Assembly (NCBI RefSeq): GCF_000720325.1 | Contig: NZ_JOJM01000008.1 | Location: 124,001-188,000, forward strand | Length of the DNA stretch: 64,000 nt | Origin: Streptomyces sp. NRRL B-1347 | GTDB taxonomy: Bacteria; Actinomycetota; Actinomycetes; Streptomycetales; Streptomycetaceae | Direction: 5' to 3' | Shown: positions 15,105 to 23,663 of the stretch, in pieces | How positions within the stretch are numbered: the first letter of the stretch is position 1 | Layout of the letters: each line of letters begins with the position of its first letter | Notes under the pieces: model-generated | The model's input: the letters and a program-made list of their open reading frames with translations, nothing else | Database searches by the model: none | Told to the model about the DNA's origin: nothing | Translations under genes and position numbers: made by a program

Positions 15105-16313
15105 ATGGGACTGCGGACGAAGATCGGCCTGGCCATCGCGGGCACGGCGGCCGTCGTGTCCGTGGTGATCGGGCTTCTCGTGCACCACCGCACGGTCGAG
15201 GCGCAGTACGCGAGCGCGCGCAGCCAGGCCGGGGAGCGGCTGCGGACCGCCGTGCAGGACCACGCGGCCGGGATCGACGGCGACCGCACCCTCGTCGACC
15301 CGCCCGACCTGCCGAGGCCCCTCGCGCGCGCGGCGCGGGCGGGCAAGTGGGGCGTGTACCTCGACCGGAGCGGGAAGCTGCCGCAGCTGTGGGCGGCCAG
15401 CGGGTACCGCGACGAGATCGTCGCGGTGAAGCGGCCGTACCGCTGGGAGACCGAGACCGTACGCGATCTCGACCGGGTGCTGTGGGCCGCGGGTGGCATC
15501 GGCACCGCGCTCGCCTGTGTGGCCGGGCTGCTCGTCGCGACGCGCCTCGGGCGCCGGCTCACCGCGAAGGCGGACGCGGCGCAGCGGATCGCGGACGGCG
15601 ATCTGACGGCGCGCCTTCCGCTGCACGGCAAGGACGAGATCACCCGGCTCGCGGCGGCCGTGAACACCATGGCGGACGCGCTCGCCGGGCGGATCCGGGC
15701 CGAGCGCGAGGTCACCGCGAACATCGCCCACGAGCTGCGGACGCCCGTCGCGGGCATGGTCACGGCGGCCGGGCTGCTGCCGCCCGGGCGGCCCGCCGAG
15801 CTCGTGCGGGAGGCCGCGGGGCGGCTGCGGGAGCTGGTCGACGACGTGATCGAGGTGGCGCGGCTCGACGCGGCGGGCGAGGAGGTGCGGACGGAGGAGT
15901 GCGGGCTCGCGGATGTGGTGCGGCGGGCCGTGGGCGGGGCGGTGGGGGACGCGGAGGGGGTGTCGGTGCGGGTGGTGCGGGACGTGCGGGTGCGGACCGA
16001 TCCGCGGCGGGTGGAGCGGGTCGTGGCCAACCTCGTCACCAACGCGCTGCGGCACGGTCGGGTGCCGGTCGTGGTGGAGGTGGACGGGGGCGTGGTGGCC
16101 GTGCGGGACCAGGGGGACGGGTTTCCCGAGGCGCTGCTCGCCGGGGGGCCGCAGCGGTTTCGCACGGGGGCGCGGGAGACGGGGCTCGGGCTCGGGCTGA
16201 CCATCGCACGGGGGCAGGCGGAGGTCTTGGGCGCCTCGGTGCGCTTCGCGAATGAGGGGGGTGGGGCGGTGGCGACCCTTGACCTCAGCGCCGCTGTGCG
16301 GCGGGCCCCGTAG
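15105..16313 (+). CDS. Orphan sensor histidine kinase
   Basis: 402 residues. One membrane span (IGLAIAGTAAVVSVVIGLLV, residues 6-25), an extracytoplasmic sensor of about 100 residues, and a second span near residues 125-147 (VLWAAGGIGTALACVAGLLVA). A HAMP domain (RLGRRLTAKADAAQRIADGDLTARL) follows. The H box is ANIAHELRTPVAG with phospho-acceptor His209. The N box is RVVANLVTNALRHG, the G1 box VRDQGDGFPEA and the G2 box ETGLGLGLTIARG. It is a complete HisKA-type kinase. No response regulator adjoins it. It is co-directional with the lipoprotein gene and probably in one operon, which suggests the lipoprotein feeds into its signal. Confidence 0.88.
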   Translation: MGLRTKIGLAIAGTAAVVSVVIGLLVHHRTVEAQYASARSQAGERLRTAVQDHAAGIDGDRTLVDPPDLPRPLARAARAGKWGVYLDRSGKLPQLWAASGYRDEIVAVKRPYRWETETVRDLDRVLWAAGGIGTALACVAGLLVATRLGRRLTAKADAAQRIADGDLTARLPLHGKDEITRLAAAVNTMADALAGRIRAEREVTANIAHELRTPVAGMVTAAGLLPPGRPAELVREAAGRLRELVDDVIEVARLDAAGEEVRTEECGLADVVRRAVGGAVGDAEGVSVRVVRDVRVRTDPRRVERVVANLVTNALRHGRVPVVVEVDGGVVAVRDQGDGFPEALLAGGPQRFRTGARETGLGLGLTIARGQAEVLGASVRFANEGGGAVATLDLSAAVRRAP

Positions 16314-16370
16314 GGGCGCGGGGAACTGCGCGAGCGGCCACGACGGACCGGCAGGCGGATGACAGCCCGG
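16314..16370. repeat. Streptomyces-type intergenic GC-rich repeat
   Basis: The stretch after the kinase stop, TAGGGGCGCGGGGAACTGCG and following, is a sequence often seen at 3' gene ends in Streptomyces. I recognise it from general familiarity. There is only one copy in this window. Confidence 0.35.
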
Positions 16371-16412
16371 CGCGGTACGGCGCGACCCCGGCGCGGCTCA
16401 TCCAGCGAAGCG

Positions 16413-16892
16413 TCACCGCAAGGGCTTGGCGTAGCAGCGGCTCAGGTCGTGGAAGCGGTAGTAGCCGAAGCGGTCGCAGAGGGCGTAGCCGCTGGAGGCG
16501 TAGAGGGCGATGGCCTCCGGCTGCTTGGTGCCGGTTTCGAGGACCATGCGGGCCCGCCCCGCCGCGCGGGCGTCGTCCTCCAGGGCGGCCAGGATCCGCC
16601 GGGCGAGCCCGAGGCCCCGCGCCTCGGGGACGACGTACATGCGCTTGATCTCGGCGTCGCCGTCCGAGTAGCCCTCGCCGTTGTGGTCCATCACGCGCCA
16701 GCCGCCCGTCGCCACGGGCGCGTCCGTGGCGTCGTACGCGATGAGGTAGAGGCCGTGCGGCGGCCGGAACATCGACGGGTCGAGGGGCGTGACGTCGCCC
16801 TCGTCGCCGTAGCGCTCGGCGTACTCGGCCTGGACACGGTCGTTGAGCTTCACGGCGTCGGGGTGGTCGAAGGCGACCCGGCGTATGTCCAT
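16413..16892 (-). CDS. GNAT family N-acetyltransferase
   Basis: 159 residues. RRVAFDHPDAVKLNDRVQAEYAERYGDEGDVTPLDPSMF at the N-terminus, then the acetyl-CoA-binding core IKRMYVVPEARGLGLARRILAALEDDARAAG (motif A, with R-x-x-G-L-G) and VLETGTKQPEAIALYASSGY (motif B). Substrate unknown. ATG 16892 gives the conserved MDIRRV start. An ATG 24 nt upstream has no better ribosome binding site. It is divergent from the exonuclease gene. Confidence 0.85.
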   Translation of the reverse strand: MDIRRVAFDHPDAVKLNDRVQAEYAERYGDEGDVTPLDPSMFRPPHGLYLIAYDATDAPVATGGWRVMDHNGEGYSDGDAEIKRMYVVPEARGLGLARRILAALEDDARAAGRARMVLETGTKQPEAIALYASSGYALCDRFGYYRFHDLSRCYAKPLR

Positions 16893-16967
16893 GCTGTGAA
16901 TCGTATCCCTATGCATGAGGTGTGGTGGCTGCGGTGGCAGTCTCCAGTGTGCCGGTAGGGTGCCGGG

Positions 16968-17756
16968 ATGCTCACTGTGACCAGCGTGAATGTGAACGGG
17001 CTGCGGGCCGCCGCCAAGAAGGGGTTCGTGGAGTGGCTCGACGGCACCGGCGCCGACGTGCTGTGCCTCCAGGAGGTGCGGGCCGAGCCGCACCAGCTGC
17101 CGGACGAGGTGCGCGAGCCCGACGGCTGGCACGTCACGCACGCCCCGGCCGCGGCGAAGGGCCGCGCGGGCGTCTCGCTGTACACGCGGCGCGAGCCGGA
17201 GCGCGTCCAGGTGGGATTCGGGTCCGCCGAGTTCGACGCGAGCGGGCGCTATGTGGAGGCCGACCTGCCTGGCGTCACGGTCGCGAGCCTGTACCTGCCC
17301 TCCGGCGAGGTCGGCACCGAGCGGCAGGACGAGAAGGTCCGGTTCATGGGGGAGTTCCTCGCGTACCTGAAGGACCTGAAGGCGCGGGCCGCAGCGGACG
17401 GCCGCGAGGTCCTCGTCTGCGGCGACTGGAACATCGCCCACCAGGAGGCCGACCTCAAGAACTGGCGGGGCAACAAGAAGAACTCCGGGTTCCTGCCGGA
17501 GGAGCGCGCCTGGATGTCGGACGTGTTCGCCGAGTTCGGCGACGTCATGCGCGTCCTGCACCCGGACGTCGAGGGCCCGTACTCGTGGTGGTCCTACCGC
17601 GGCCGCGCCTTCGACAACGACACGGGCTGGCGCATCGACTACCACGTCGCGACGCCCGGTCTCGTGGGCCGCGCGGTCAAGGGCTTCGTCGAGCGGGCCG
17701 CGACGCACGCCGAGCGCTGGTCGGACCACGCCCCGGTGACCGTCGTCTACGAGTAG
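16968..17756 (+). CDS. xthA: Exodeoxyribonuclease III
   Basis: 262 residues, typical of the ExoIII/AP-endonuclease family that repairs abasic sites and trims DNA 3' ends. The metal-binding and catalytic motifs are in order: SVNVNGLRAA with Asn, LCLQEVR with the metal Glu, VASLYLPSGE, LVCGDWNIAHQEADLKNW with Asp and Asn, GWRIDYHVAT and WSDHAPVTVVY with Asp-His. CCGGG precedes ATG 16968. Downstream, an imperfect hairpin (17778-17785 against 17811-17818, large loop) may terminate it. Confidence 0.93.
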   Translation: MLTVTSVNVNGLRAAAKKGFVEWLDGTGADVLCLQEVRAEPHQLPDEVREPDGWHVTHAPAAAKGRAGVSLYTRREPERVQVGFGSAEFDASGRYVEADLPGVTVASLYLPSGEVGTERQDEKVRFMGEFLAYLKDLKARAAADGREVLVCGDWNIAHQEADLKNWRGNKKNSGFLPEERAWMSDVFAEFGDVMRVLHPDVEGPYSWWSYRGRAFDNDTGWRIDYHVATPGLVGRAVKGFVERAATHAERWSDHAPVTVVYE

Positions 17757-17899
17757 GCCCGGCCGACCCGGTTTTGCGCCCTCCGGGCGAACCGTCGGTG
17801 AAAGGTCCGGCGGAGGGCTGTCCCGCCCCCGTACGGCATGGCAGATTGCGGTCGCGCGCATGGCGAGCGCGTCAACTGCCGGTCGGGCGAGGGGGCTTC

Positions 17900-18913
17900 A
17901 TGGCTGCGGGTCTTTCCAGACGGGGTTTTCTGATCGGGGCGGGTGCCGTCGGCGCGTTCGGGGCGGCGCCCGCGAGGGCCGCGGCGGGCGGCGTGCCCCC
18001 GGGCACCCCGCCCGTGCTGGTCACCGAGCAGGCGAGCAAGCGGCTCCTCGTGCTCGACCCGCGGCGGCGGGAGTGGGACCCGGCCGCCGATCCGTCCGTC
18101 GTGCGCTGGCAGTTCTCGCCGCTCGGCGACCCGCGCTACGCGGACCTGCGGCCCGAGGAGAGCTGGGTCTACCCGTGCGAGGCGAAGCCGCGGCGGCTCC
18201 GGGGCCGCACGCTGGTCCTGACGACGGCGTCCTTCGGGTTCGCGGCCGCCGTGGAGTACCCGTCGGGCCGCCGCTACTGGGGGACCGCGATCGGCCCCGG
18301 CGACGACCTGTTCAACCCGCACAGCGCCGAGGTGCTGCCCGACGGCAACGTGGCCGTCGCGTGCAGCACCGGCGCGCTGGTGCGCCTGTACGCCGCCTCG
18401 TGCGGCCCTGACGCCGCGCGGTACGCGGAGGCGCGCCTCAAGGGCGCGCACGGTCTGCACTGGGACCGGGCGCGGCGCGTCCTGTGGGCGATCGGCGACG
18501 ACGAGCTCGTGACGTACGAGGTCGGCGGGGAGCCCGCCCGGCCCGCCCTGGCGCAGACCTCCGCGACCCCGCTGCCGGTGGCCGTGCCGGGGCGGACGGC
18601 GGGCGGCCACGACCTGTTCCCGGTGGCGGGGCGGCCCGGCAGGCTGTGGGTGACGACCAACGCGGCCGTCTTCCAGTACGAGAAGCGGACGGGAGCGTTC
18701 GTACGCGACTACGCGGGGCACGAGCTGATCGACCGCGCGAAGGTGAAGGCGGTCGGCAACGACCCGCGCACCGGGCAGGTGCTCAGCACCGTGCCGGAGG
18801 GCGGCCTGGGGGAGACCTGGTGGACGACGCGGGTCACGGTGCACCGGCCTGCCGGCAGCTACCGCCTGGTCAACGGGGGCATCTACAAGGCTCGTTGGTG
18901 GCTGCCGAGCTGA
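17900..18913 (+). CDS. Tat-exported DUF6528-like protein (probable beta-propeller)
   Basis: 337 residues. The N-terminus LSRRGFLIGAGAVGAFGAAPARA is a twin-arginine signal peptide. The mature chain has repeated short beta-strand modules such as VLVTEQASKRLLVLDPRR, SWVYPCEAKPRRLRGRTLVLTTAS, HSAEVLPDGNVAVACSTG and HGLHWDRARRVLWAIGDDEL. These look like blades of a beta-propeller and match the DUF6528 group as I remember it. Function unknown. A secreted sensor or carbohydrate-related role is only a guess. A good terminator follows. Confidence 0.75.
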   Translation: MAAGLSRRGFLIGAGAVGAFGAAPARAAAGGVPPGTPPVLVTEQASKRLLVLDPRRREWDPAADPSVVRWQFSPLGDPRYADLRPEESWVYPCEAKPRRLRGRTLVLTTASFGFAAAVEYPSGRRYWGTAIGPGDDLFNPHSAEVLPDGNVAVACSTGALVRLYAASCGPDAARYAEARLKGAHGLHWDRARRVLWAIGDDELVTYEVGGEPARPALAQTSATPLPVAVPGRTAGGHDLFPVAGRPGRLWVTTNAAVFQYEKRTGAFVRDYAGHELIDRAKVKAVGNDPRTGQVLSTVPEGGLGETWWTTRVTVHRPAGSYRLVNGGIYKARWWLPS

Positions 18914-18916
18914 CCG

Positions 18917-18944
18917 GGAACGGTCTGCCCCGCCCGACCGTTCC
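18917..18944. terminator. Terminator between convergent genes
   Basis: 9-bp perfect stem GGAACGGTC/GACCGTTCC with a 10-nt loop between the stops of the DUF6528-like gene and the MerR gene. Confidence 0.65.
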
Positions 18945-18950
18945 GGGGGC

Positions 18951-19667
18951 TCAGGCCCGGTTCAGGCGCCGGTCGAGGGCCAGGGAGAGCTCCGCCTCCA
19001 CCACGCTCTTGGCGAGCGGGCGCAGCTCCTCCGCCGTCACCTCCGGATGCTCGGCGGCGTGCTCGACGGTGAAGGCGACGAACAACTCGGCCAGCGCGTC
19101 CGCGTGTTCCCGGATGCGCTGGCCCGCCTCCATGACGGACGCCAGCGGGATGCCCTTGCGCACCAGGGCGGCCGAGGCGTCGAGCAGCCGGTGGCTGATG
19201 TGCACGATGTCGTCGCCGTCGGTGCCCAGGTAGCCGAACTCCATCGCGGCGGCCAGGTTCTCCGGGGTGGCCTGGCCCGCGAAGCGGTCGGCCAGCTCCT
19301 CGGGGGTGAGGCGGACCGGGGTCTCCTCCGACGGGCCGTCGATACCGAGGAGTTCGGCCACGTCGCGGCCCTTCTCGAAGGCCTCGGCCAGCTCGGCGAT
19401 GCCCTGGAGGGTGTGGCCGCGCTCCAGGAGGGCGGCGATGGTGCGCAGGCGCGCCAGGTGGTGGTCGTCGTACCAGGCGATGCGGCCCTCGCGGCGCGGG
19501 GGCGGGATGAGGCCGCGCTCGCGGTAGAAGCGCACGGTGCGCACCGTGATCCCGGCCTCCTCGGCCAGTTCGTCCATGCGGTACTCGCGCACCGGCGGCG
19601 GGCCTTCGCCCGTGTCCGCTGCCCCTGTCGCCCCGTCCGTCACCGCGTCCGCCCCATCTCCCGCCAT
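18951..19667 (-). CDS. MerR family transcriptional regulator
   Basis: 238 residues. The MerR helix-turn-helix begins at about residue 28: YRMDELAEEAGITVRTVRFYRERGLIPPPRREGRIAWYDDHHLARLRTIAALLERGHTLQGIAELAEAF. The C-terminal half is a helical effector-like domain of about 130 residues without clustered cysteines, so a metal-sensing role is unlikely. The N-terminal 25 residues are Asp/Gly/Thr-rich. It is divergent from the monooxygenase operon. The 18-bp palindrome at 19763-19780 in between is a candidate operator, so it probably controls that operon in response to an organic ligand. Confidence 0.88.
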   Translation of the reverse strand: MAGDGADAVTDGATGAADTGEGPPPVREYRMDELAEEAGITVRTVRFYRERGLIPPPRREGRIAWYDDHHLARLRTIAALLERGHTLQGIAELAEAFEKGRDVAELLGIDGPSEETPVRLTPEELADRFAGQATPENLAAAMEFGYLGTDGDDIVHISHRLLDASAALVRKGIPLASVMEAGQRIREHADALAELFVAFTVEHAAEHPEVTAEELRPLAKSVVEAELSLALDRRLNRA

Positions 19668-19762
19668 ACCGGCAGCCTATGCGCAGGCCCGAGCCCTACC
19701 GTCGGTAACTTTCCCCCGCCGACCCCTACCCATGAGTACGGAGCTGCTCTACGCTCCGATCG

Positions 19763-19780
19763 TGCCAGCAATTACTGGCA
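19763..19780. promoter_or_regulatory. Palindromic operator candidate TGCCAG-N6-CTGGCA
   Basis: Perfect 6-bp arms around CAATTA, 29 bp upstream of the monooxygenase ATG in the MerR/monooxygenase intergenic region. Confidence 0.5.
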
Positions 19781-19808
19781 GAGTCATGGGACTTCGGGAG
19801 GCGGCGGC

Positions 19809-21353
19809 ATGGCCGAACGCAAGCGGGTACGCGACAAGGCGCACGAGCACGTCCGGGTGGCGGTGATCGGATCCGGGTTCGGCGGCATCGGGGCGGCCGT
19901 GCGGCTGCGCCGGGAGGGCGTCACCGACTTCGTCGTCCTGGAGCGCGCCGACGCGGTCGGCGGCACCTGGCGCGACAACAGCTATCCGGGCTGCGCCTGC
20001 GACGTGCCGTCCCACCTGTACTCGTTCTCCTTCGCGCCCAACCCCGACTGGCCGCGCACCTTCTCCGGCCAGGAGCACATCTGGGACTACCTGGAGCGGG
20101 TCGCCGACACCTTCCGGCTGCGCCCGCACATCCGCCTCGACACCGAGGTCCGCCGGGCGCGCTGGAACGGCGAGCGGCTGCTGTGGGAGCTGGAGACCAG
20201 CCAGGGGCACCTCACCGCCGACGTCGTGGTGTCCGCCACCGGACCGCTGTCCGACCCGAAGACGCCCGACGTCCCCGGTCTCGACTCCTTCCCCGGCAAG
20301 GTCTTCCACTCCGCCCGCTGGGACCACGGCTACGACCTGCGCGGCAAGCGCGTGGCGATGATCGGCACCGGGGCGTCCGCGATCCAGATCGTGCCGGAGA
20401 TCCAGCGCGACGTGCGCCGCCTCACGCTCTTCCAGCGCACGCCGCCGTGGGTCATGCCGCGCGCGGACCGGGACATCACCGGGGCCGAGCGCTGGCTGCA
20501 CCGGCAGCTGCCGTTCACCACGCAGCTGCGGCGCGGCCTGCTGTGGGGCATCCGCGAGCTCCAGGTGCAGGCGTTCACCAAGCGCCCGAACGAGCTGGGC
20601 CTGATCGAGAGCATCGCCAAGCGGAACATGGCGCGCGCCATCAAGGACCCGGAGCTGCGCGCCAAGCTGACCCCGACGTACCGCATCGGCTGCAAGCGCA
20701 TCCTGCTGTCCAACAGCTATTACCCGGCGCTCGCGCAGCCGCACGTGGACGTGGTCGCCAGCGGCCTCGCGGAGGTGCGCGGCTCCACGGCGGTGGCCGC
20801 CGACGGCACCGAGGCCGAGGTCGACGCGATCGTCTTCGGCACCGGCTTCCACGTCACGGACATGCCGATCGCCGACCGCGTGGTGGGCGACGAGGGCCAC
20901 ACGCTGATGGAGACCTGGAAGGACGGCATGAAGGCCCTGCGCGGCGCGACCGCGGCGGGCTTCCCCAACTTCCTCACGGTCATCGGCCCGAACACCGGCC
21001 TCGGGAACTCCTCCATGATCCTCATGATCGAGTCCCAGCTGAACTACCTGGCCGACTATCTGCGGCAGTTGGACGTCCTCGGCGGCCGCGCCGCCCTCGT
21101 CCCCCGGCCGAGCGCCGTCAACGCCTGGAACCGCCGCGTCCAGGAGCGCATGAAGCGCACCGTGTGGAACACCGGCGGCTGCACCAGCTGGTACCTGGAC
21201 GAGAACGGCGTCAACACCACGGTCTGGCCCGGCACCACGACGGAGTTCCGTACGGCGACCCGCAGCGTGGACCTGAACGAGTACGAGGTGCTGCGGCCCC
21301 CGGCCGCGCGCCCCGCCGACCGGGGCGGCCGCGCCCTCGAGGTCTCCGCGTGA
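19809..21353 (+). CDS. Flavin-containing (Baeyer-Villiger type) monooxygenase
   Basis: 514 residues. Rossmann motif VAVIGSGFGGIG at residues 17-28 binds FAD. The Baeyer-Villiger fingerprint FPGKVFHSARWD (FxGxxxHxxxWD) is at about residue 162. A second dinucleotide loop, VAMIGTGASA, binds NADPH. ATG 19809 has GGGAGG upstream. It inserts oxygen into ketones or oxygenates related substrates. The closest operon logic I know is the mycobacterial mymA cluster (monooxygenase, LipR-type hydrolase, SDR). The next gene starts inside its stop (GTGA). Confidence 0.9.
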   Translation: MAERKRVRDKAHEHVRVAVIGSGFGGIGAAVRLRREGVTDFVVLERADAVGGTWRDNSYPGCACDVPSHLYSFSFAPNPDWPRTFSGQEHIWDYLERVADTFRLRPHIRLDTEVRRARWNGERLLWELETSQGHLTADVVVSATGPLSDPKTPDVPGLDSFPGKVFHSARWDHGYDLRGKRVAMIGTGASAIQIVPEIQRDVRRLTLFQRTPPWVMPRADRDITGAERWLHRQLPFTTQLRRGLLWGIRELQVQAFTKRPNELGLIESIAKRNMARAIKDPELRAKLTPTYRIGCKRILLSNSYYPALAQPHVDVVASGLAEVRGSTAVAADGTEAEVDAIVFGTGFHVTDMPIADRVVGDEGHTLMETWKDGMKALRGATAAGFPNFLTVIGPNTGLGNSSMILMIESQLNYLADYLRQLDVLGGRAALVPRPSAVNAWNRRVQERMKRTVWNTGGCTSWYLDENGVNTTVWPGTTTEFRTATRSVDLNEYEVLRPPAARPADRGGRALEVSA

Positions 21354-22300
21354 AGGGCCGGGGGCACGTCCTGACCGGGCCGTTCGCGCCGCCCGTCGCC
21401 GCGCGCGAGCTCACCGCCGTGTCGGCCGACGGCACCCGCCTGCACGTCGAGGCGCACGGGCCCGACGGCGCGCCCGCCGTCGTCCTGATCCACGGCTGGA
21501 CCTGCTCGACGGCGTTCTGGGCGGCACAGGTCCGGGCCCTGTCGGCCACCCGCCGCGTCATCGTGTACGACCAGCGCGGGCACGGGCGCAGCCAGGTGCC
21601 GGTGGAGGCCGCCGGATACAGCACGCGGGCGCTCGCCGACGACCTGGAGGCCGTGCTCGCCGCGACGCTCGCACCCGACGAGCGGGCGGTGCTCGCCGGG
21701 CACTCCATGGGCGGCATGACGCTGATGGCCGCGGCCGCGCGGCCGGGGGTGCGCGCGCACGCGGCGGCGGCGCTGCTGTGCAGCACGGGCAGCTCGCGCC
21801 TGGTCGCGGAGTCGACGGTGGTGCCGCTGCGCGCGGGCGCGGCGCGGACCTTCCTCACCCGGCGGGTCCTGGCGGCCCGGGCGCCGATGGGCCCGGTCAC
21901 GCCGCTCTCGCGCACGCTGCTCAAGTACGCGACGATGGGGCCCGGTTCGGCCCCCGAGCGGGTCGACGCCTGTGCGCGGATCGTGCACTCCTGCCCGCGC
22001 GTGCCGAGGTACCGCTGGGCGCACGTCCTCGACGGTCTGCAACTCGACGCCGGTCTCGCCGACTTCACGGTGCCCACGGCGGTGCTCGCGGGGACCGAGG
22101 ACCGGCTGACCCCCGTCGTGCACGCACGGCGGCTCGCGGCGGCGCTGCCGCACTGCACCGGCCTGACCGAGCTGACGGGGGTCGGGCACATGACACCGGT
22201 GGAGGCGCCGGAGGCGGTGACGCGGGCCGTCGCGGAACTCACCGAAACGTACGCGGACACGACGTCCGGGGCGTACGGACGACTGAAGGAGGGCGCGTGA
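21350..22300 (+). CDS. Alpha/beta hydrolase
   Basis: 316 residues. Oxyanion region VVLIHGWTCSTAFW, then VYDQRGHGRS, nucleophile elbow AGHSMGGMT, acid in LAGTEDRLTP and catalytic histidine in GVGHMTPVEAP, all in canonical order. The start is GTG 21350 overlapping the monooxygenase stop, so the two are translationally coupled. In this operon it probably hydrolyses the ester or lactone made by the monooxygenase. No signal peptide is seen. Confidence 0.9.
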   Translation: MKGRGHVLTGPFAPPVAARELTAVSADGTRLHVEAHGPDGAPAVVLIHGWTCSTAFWAAQVRALSATRRVIVYDQRGHGRSQVPVEAAGYSTRALADDLEAVLAATLAPDERAVLAGHSMGGMTLMAAAARPGVRAHAAAALLCSTGSSRLVAESTVVPLRAGAARTFLTRRVLAARAPMGPVTPLSRTLLKYATMGPGSAPERVDACARIVHSCPRVPRYRWAHVLDGLQLDAGLADFTVPTAVLAGTEDRLTPVVHARRLAAALPHCTGLTELTGVGHMTPVEAPEAVTRAVAELTETYADTTSGAYGRLKEGA

Positions 22301-23184
22301 GCAAGGTCAGCCTGGAGGGGCAGGTCGCGGTCGTCACCGGGGCGGCGCGGGGGGTCGGTGAACTCCTCGCCCGCAAGCTGTCGGCGCGCGGCGCGCACGT
22401 CGCGCTCGTGGGCCTGGAGCCGGAGGAGCTGAAGCAGGTCAGCGGGCGGCTGCACACCGAGAGCGACTTCTGGTACGCCGACGTCACCGACCACGAGGCG
22501 ATGGCGCGGGTGGCGGCGGAGGTCAAGGAGCGCTTCGGCAAGGCCGACATCGTGGTCGCCAACGCGGGCGTCGCGAGCGGCGGGCCCTTCATGACCTCGG
22601 ACCCCGTCGCCTGGCGGCGGGTCATCGAGGTCAATCTGATCGGCAGCGCGGTGACGGCACGGGCGTTCCTGCCCGTCCTGGCCGAGAGCCGCGGCTATCT
22701 GCTGCAGATCGCCTCGCTCGCCGCGATCACTCCGGCGCCGATGATGACCGCGTACTGCGCGTCCAAGTCCGGCGTGGAGGCGTACGCGCACGCGCTGCGG
22801 GCCGAGGTCGGGTACAAGGGCGTGAAGGTGGGGGTCGGTTACCTGTCCTGGACGGACACGGACATGGTGCGGGGGGCCGATCGGGACGACGTGATGCGGG
22901 AGTTGCGGCAGCGGCTGCCGTGGCCGTCCAACAAGACCTACCCCCTGGGGCCCGCGGTCGACCGCCTCGTGGCGGGGATCGAGCGGCGCTCCGCCCATGT
23001 GTACGGGCAGTGGTGGCTGCGGGGCCTGCAAGGTGCCCGGCCGTATCTGCCGGGGATCATCGCGGGGGTCGGCCAGCGCGAGATGCGCCGCTTCGAGCCG
23101 CGGCTCGGCGAGGTCCCCACGGGCCTGATGGGCGCGGGCGGCACGGCCGACGAGGCCGCGTCCCGGGCCCAGCCAACAGGCTGA
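22297..23184 (+). CDS. SDR family oxidoreductase
   Basis: 295 residues. VAVVTGAARGVGELLARKL is the glycine-rich NAD(P) loop, IVVANAGVASGG replaces the usual NNAG, and the catalytic set is Ser (IASLAAI), Tyr and Lys (YCASKSGVEAYA). The C-terminal 60 residues include WLRGLQGARPYLPGII, as in many actinobacterial steroid- or alcohol-type SDRs. GTG 22297 overlaps the hydrolase stop (GTGA). As third enzyme of the operon it likely interconverts the alcohol or ketone substrate or product. Confidence 0.88.
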   Translation: MSKVSLEGQVAVVTGAARGVGELLARKLSARGAHVALVGLEPEELKQVSGRLHTESDFWYADVTDHEAMARVAAEVKERFGKADIVVANAGVASGGPFMTSDPVAWRRVIEVNLIGSAVTARAFLPVLAESRGYLLQIASLAAITPAPMMTAYCASKSGVEAYAHALRAEVGYKGVKVGVGYLSWTDTDMVRGADRDDVMRELRQRLPWPSNKTYPLGPAVDRLVAGIERRSAHVYGQWWLRGLQGARPYLPGIIAGVGQREMRRFEPRLGEVPTGLMGAGGTADEAASRAQPTG

Positions 23185-23255
23185 GCGGCACCTGGGGCTG
23201 CGCCCTGGTGGAACGGTTGCTCGGCACCTAGGCGCTGTGCCCACCCGTCCCCGCC
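23183..23255. repeat. Intergenic repeat type B, copy 1
   Basis: The 16-mer at 23183-23198 is the exact reverse complement of 47343-47358, and 23231-23252 matches 47322-47343 inverted with one mismatch. Between them part of the unit is duplicated in diverged form (CGGCACCTGG / CGGCACCTAG). Confidence 0.6.
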
Positions 23256-23385
23256 CCCCCACCGGGCGGCAGCGCTCCGCGTCGGGGCCGGGCCTCGCGA
23301 GGCTGGGGAGACATGGATGGGCGGGTGGGCGAAACCCGGCCGCGGTAGCGGCAGGGGCGCCCACCCGCCCAAGCACAGCGCAGCG

Positions 23386-23571
23386 TTACGCGTCGTAGTC
23401 GCGGTTGAAGCGGTCCTCCGCCTCCCGCTGCGCGTCGTCCAGGGAGTCCTGGGACTGTTCACGGCCTTGCGCGGCGCGCTCGCTCGCTTCGTCCTTGCCA
23501 CCGCGCACGGCGTCCTGCGCCTTCTCGGCGAGGTCGCGCGCCTTGTCCTGGAACTGGTCCTTGATGCCCAT
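23386..23571 (-). CDS. Small hydrophilic CsbD-like protein
   Basis: 61 residues, MGIKDQFQDKARDLAEKAQD and onward, rich in Ala, Gln, Asp, Glu and Lys and probably helical, with no cysteine or membrane segment. It resembles CsbD/YtxH-like small stress proteins abundant in actinobacteria. The family assignment is tentative. Coding is supported by strong third-position GC and a start conserved in character (MGIKD). It stands alone between the monooxygenase operon and the tricorn gene. Confidence 0.65.
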   Translation of the reverse strand: MGIKDQFQDKARDLAEKAQDAVRGGKDEASERAAQGREQSQDSLDDAQREAEDRFNRDYDA

Positions 23572-23663
23572 GAAGTTTCACTCCCGAAGTGGGTGAGGGG
23601 ATCGGGCCTCGACCAGCCTGACACGCGCCGACATACCACGCATGTCGGACAGTTACGCTCCGC

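Noticed and set aside
14627..16313. sigE-cseABC locus
   Set aside because: No SigE-type sigma gene or CseB-type regulator adjoins. The ECF gene at 12855 is ECF41, separated by an azoreductase-like gene in the opposite arrangement.
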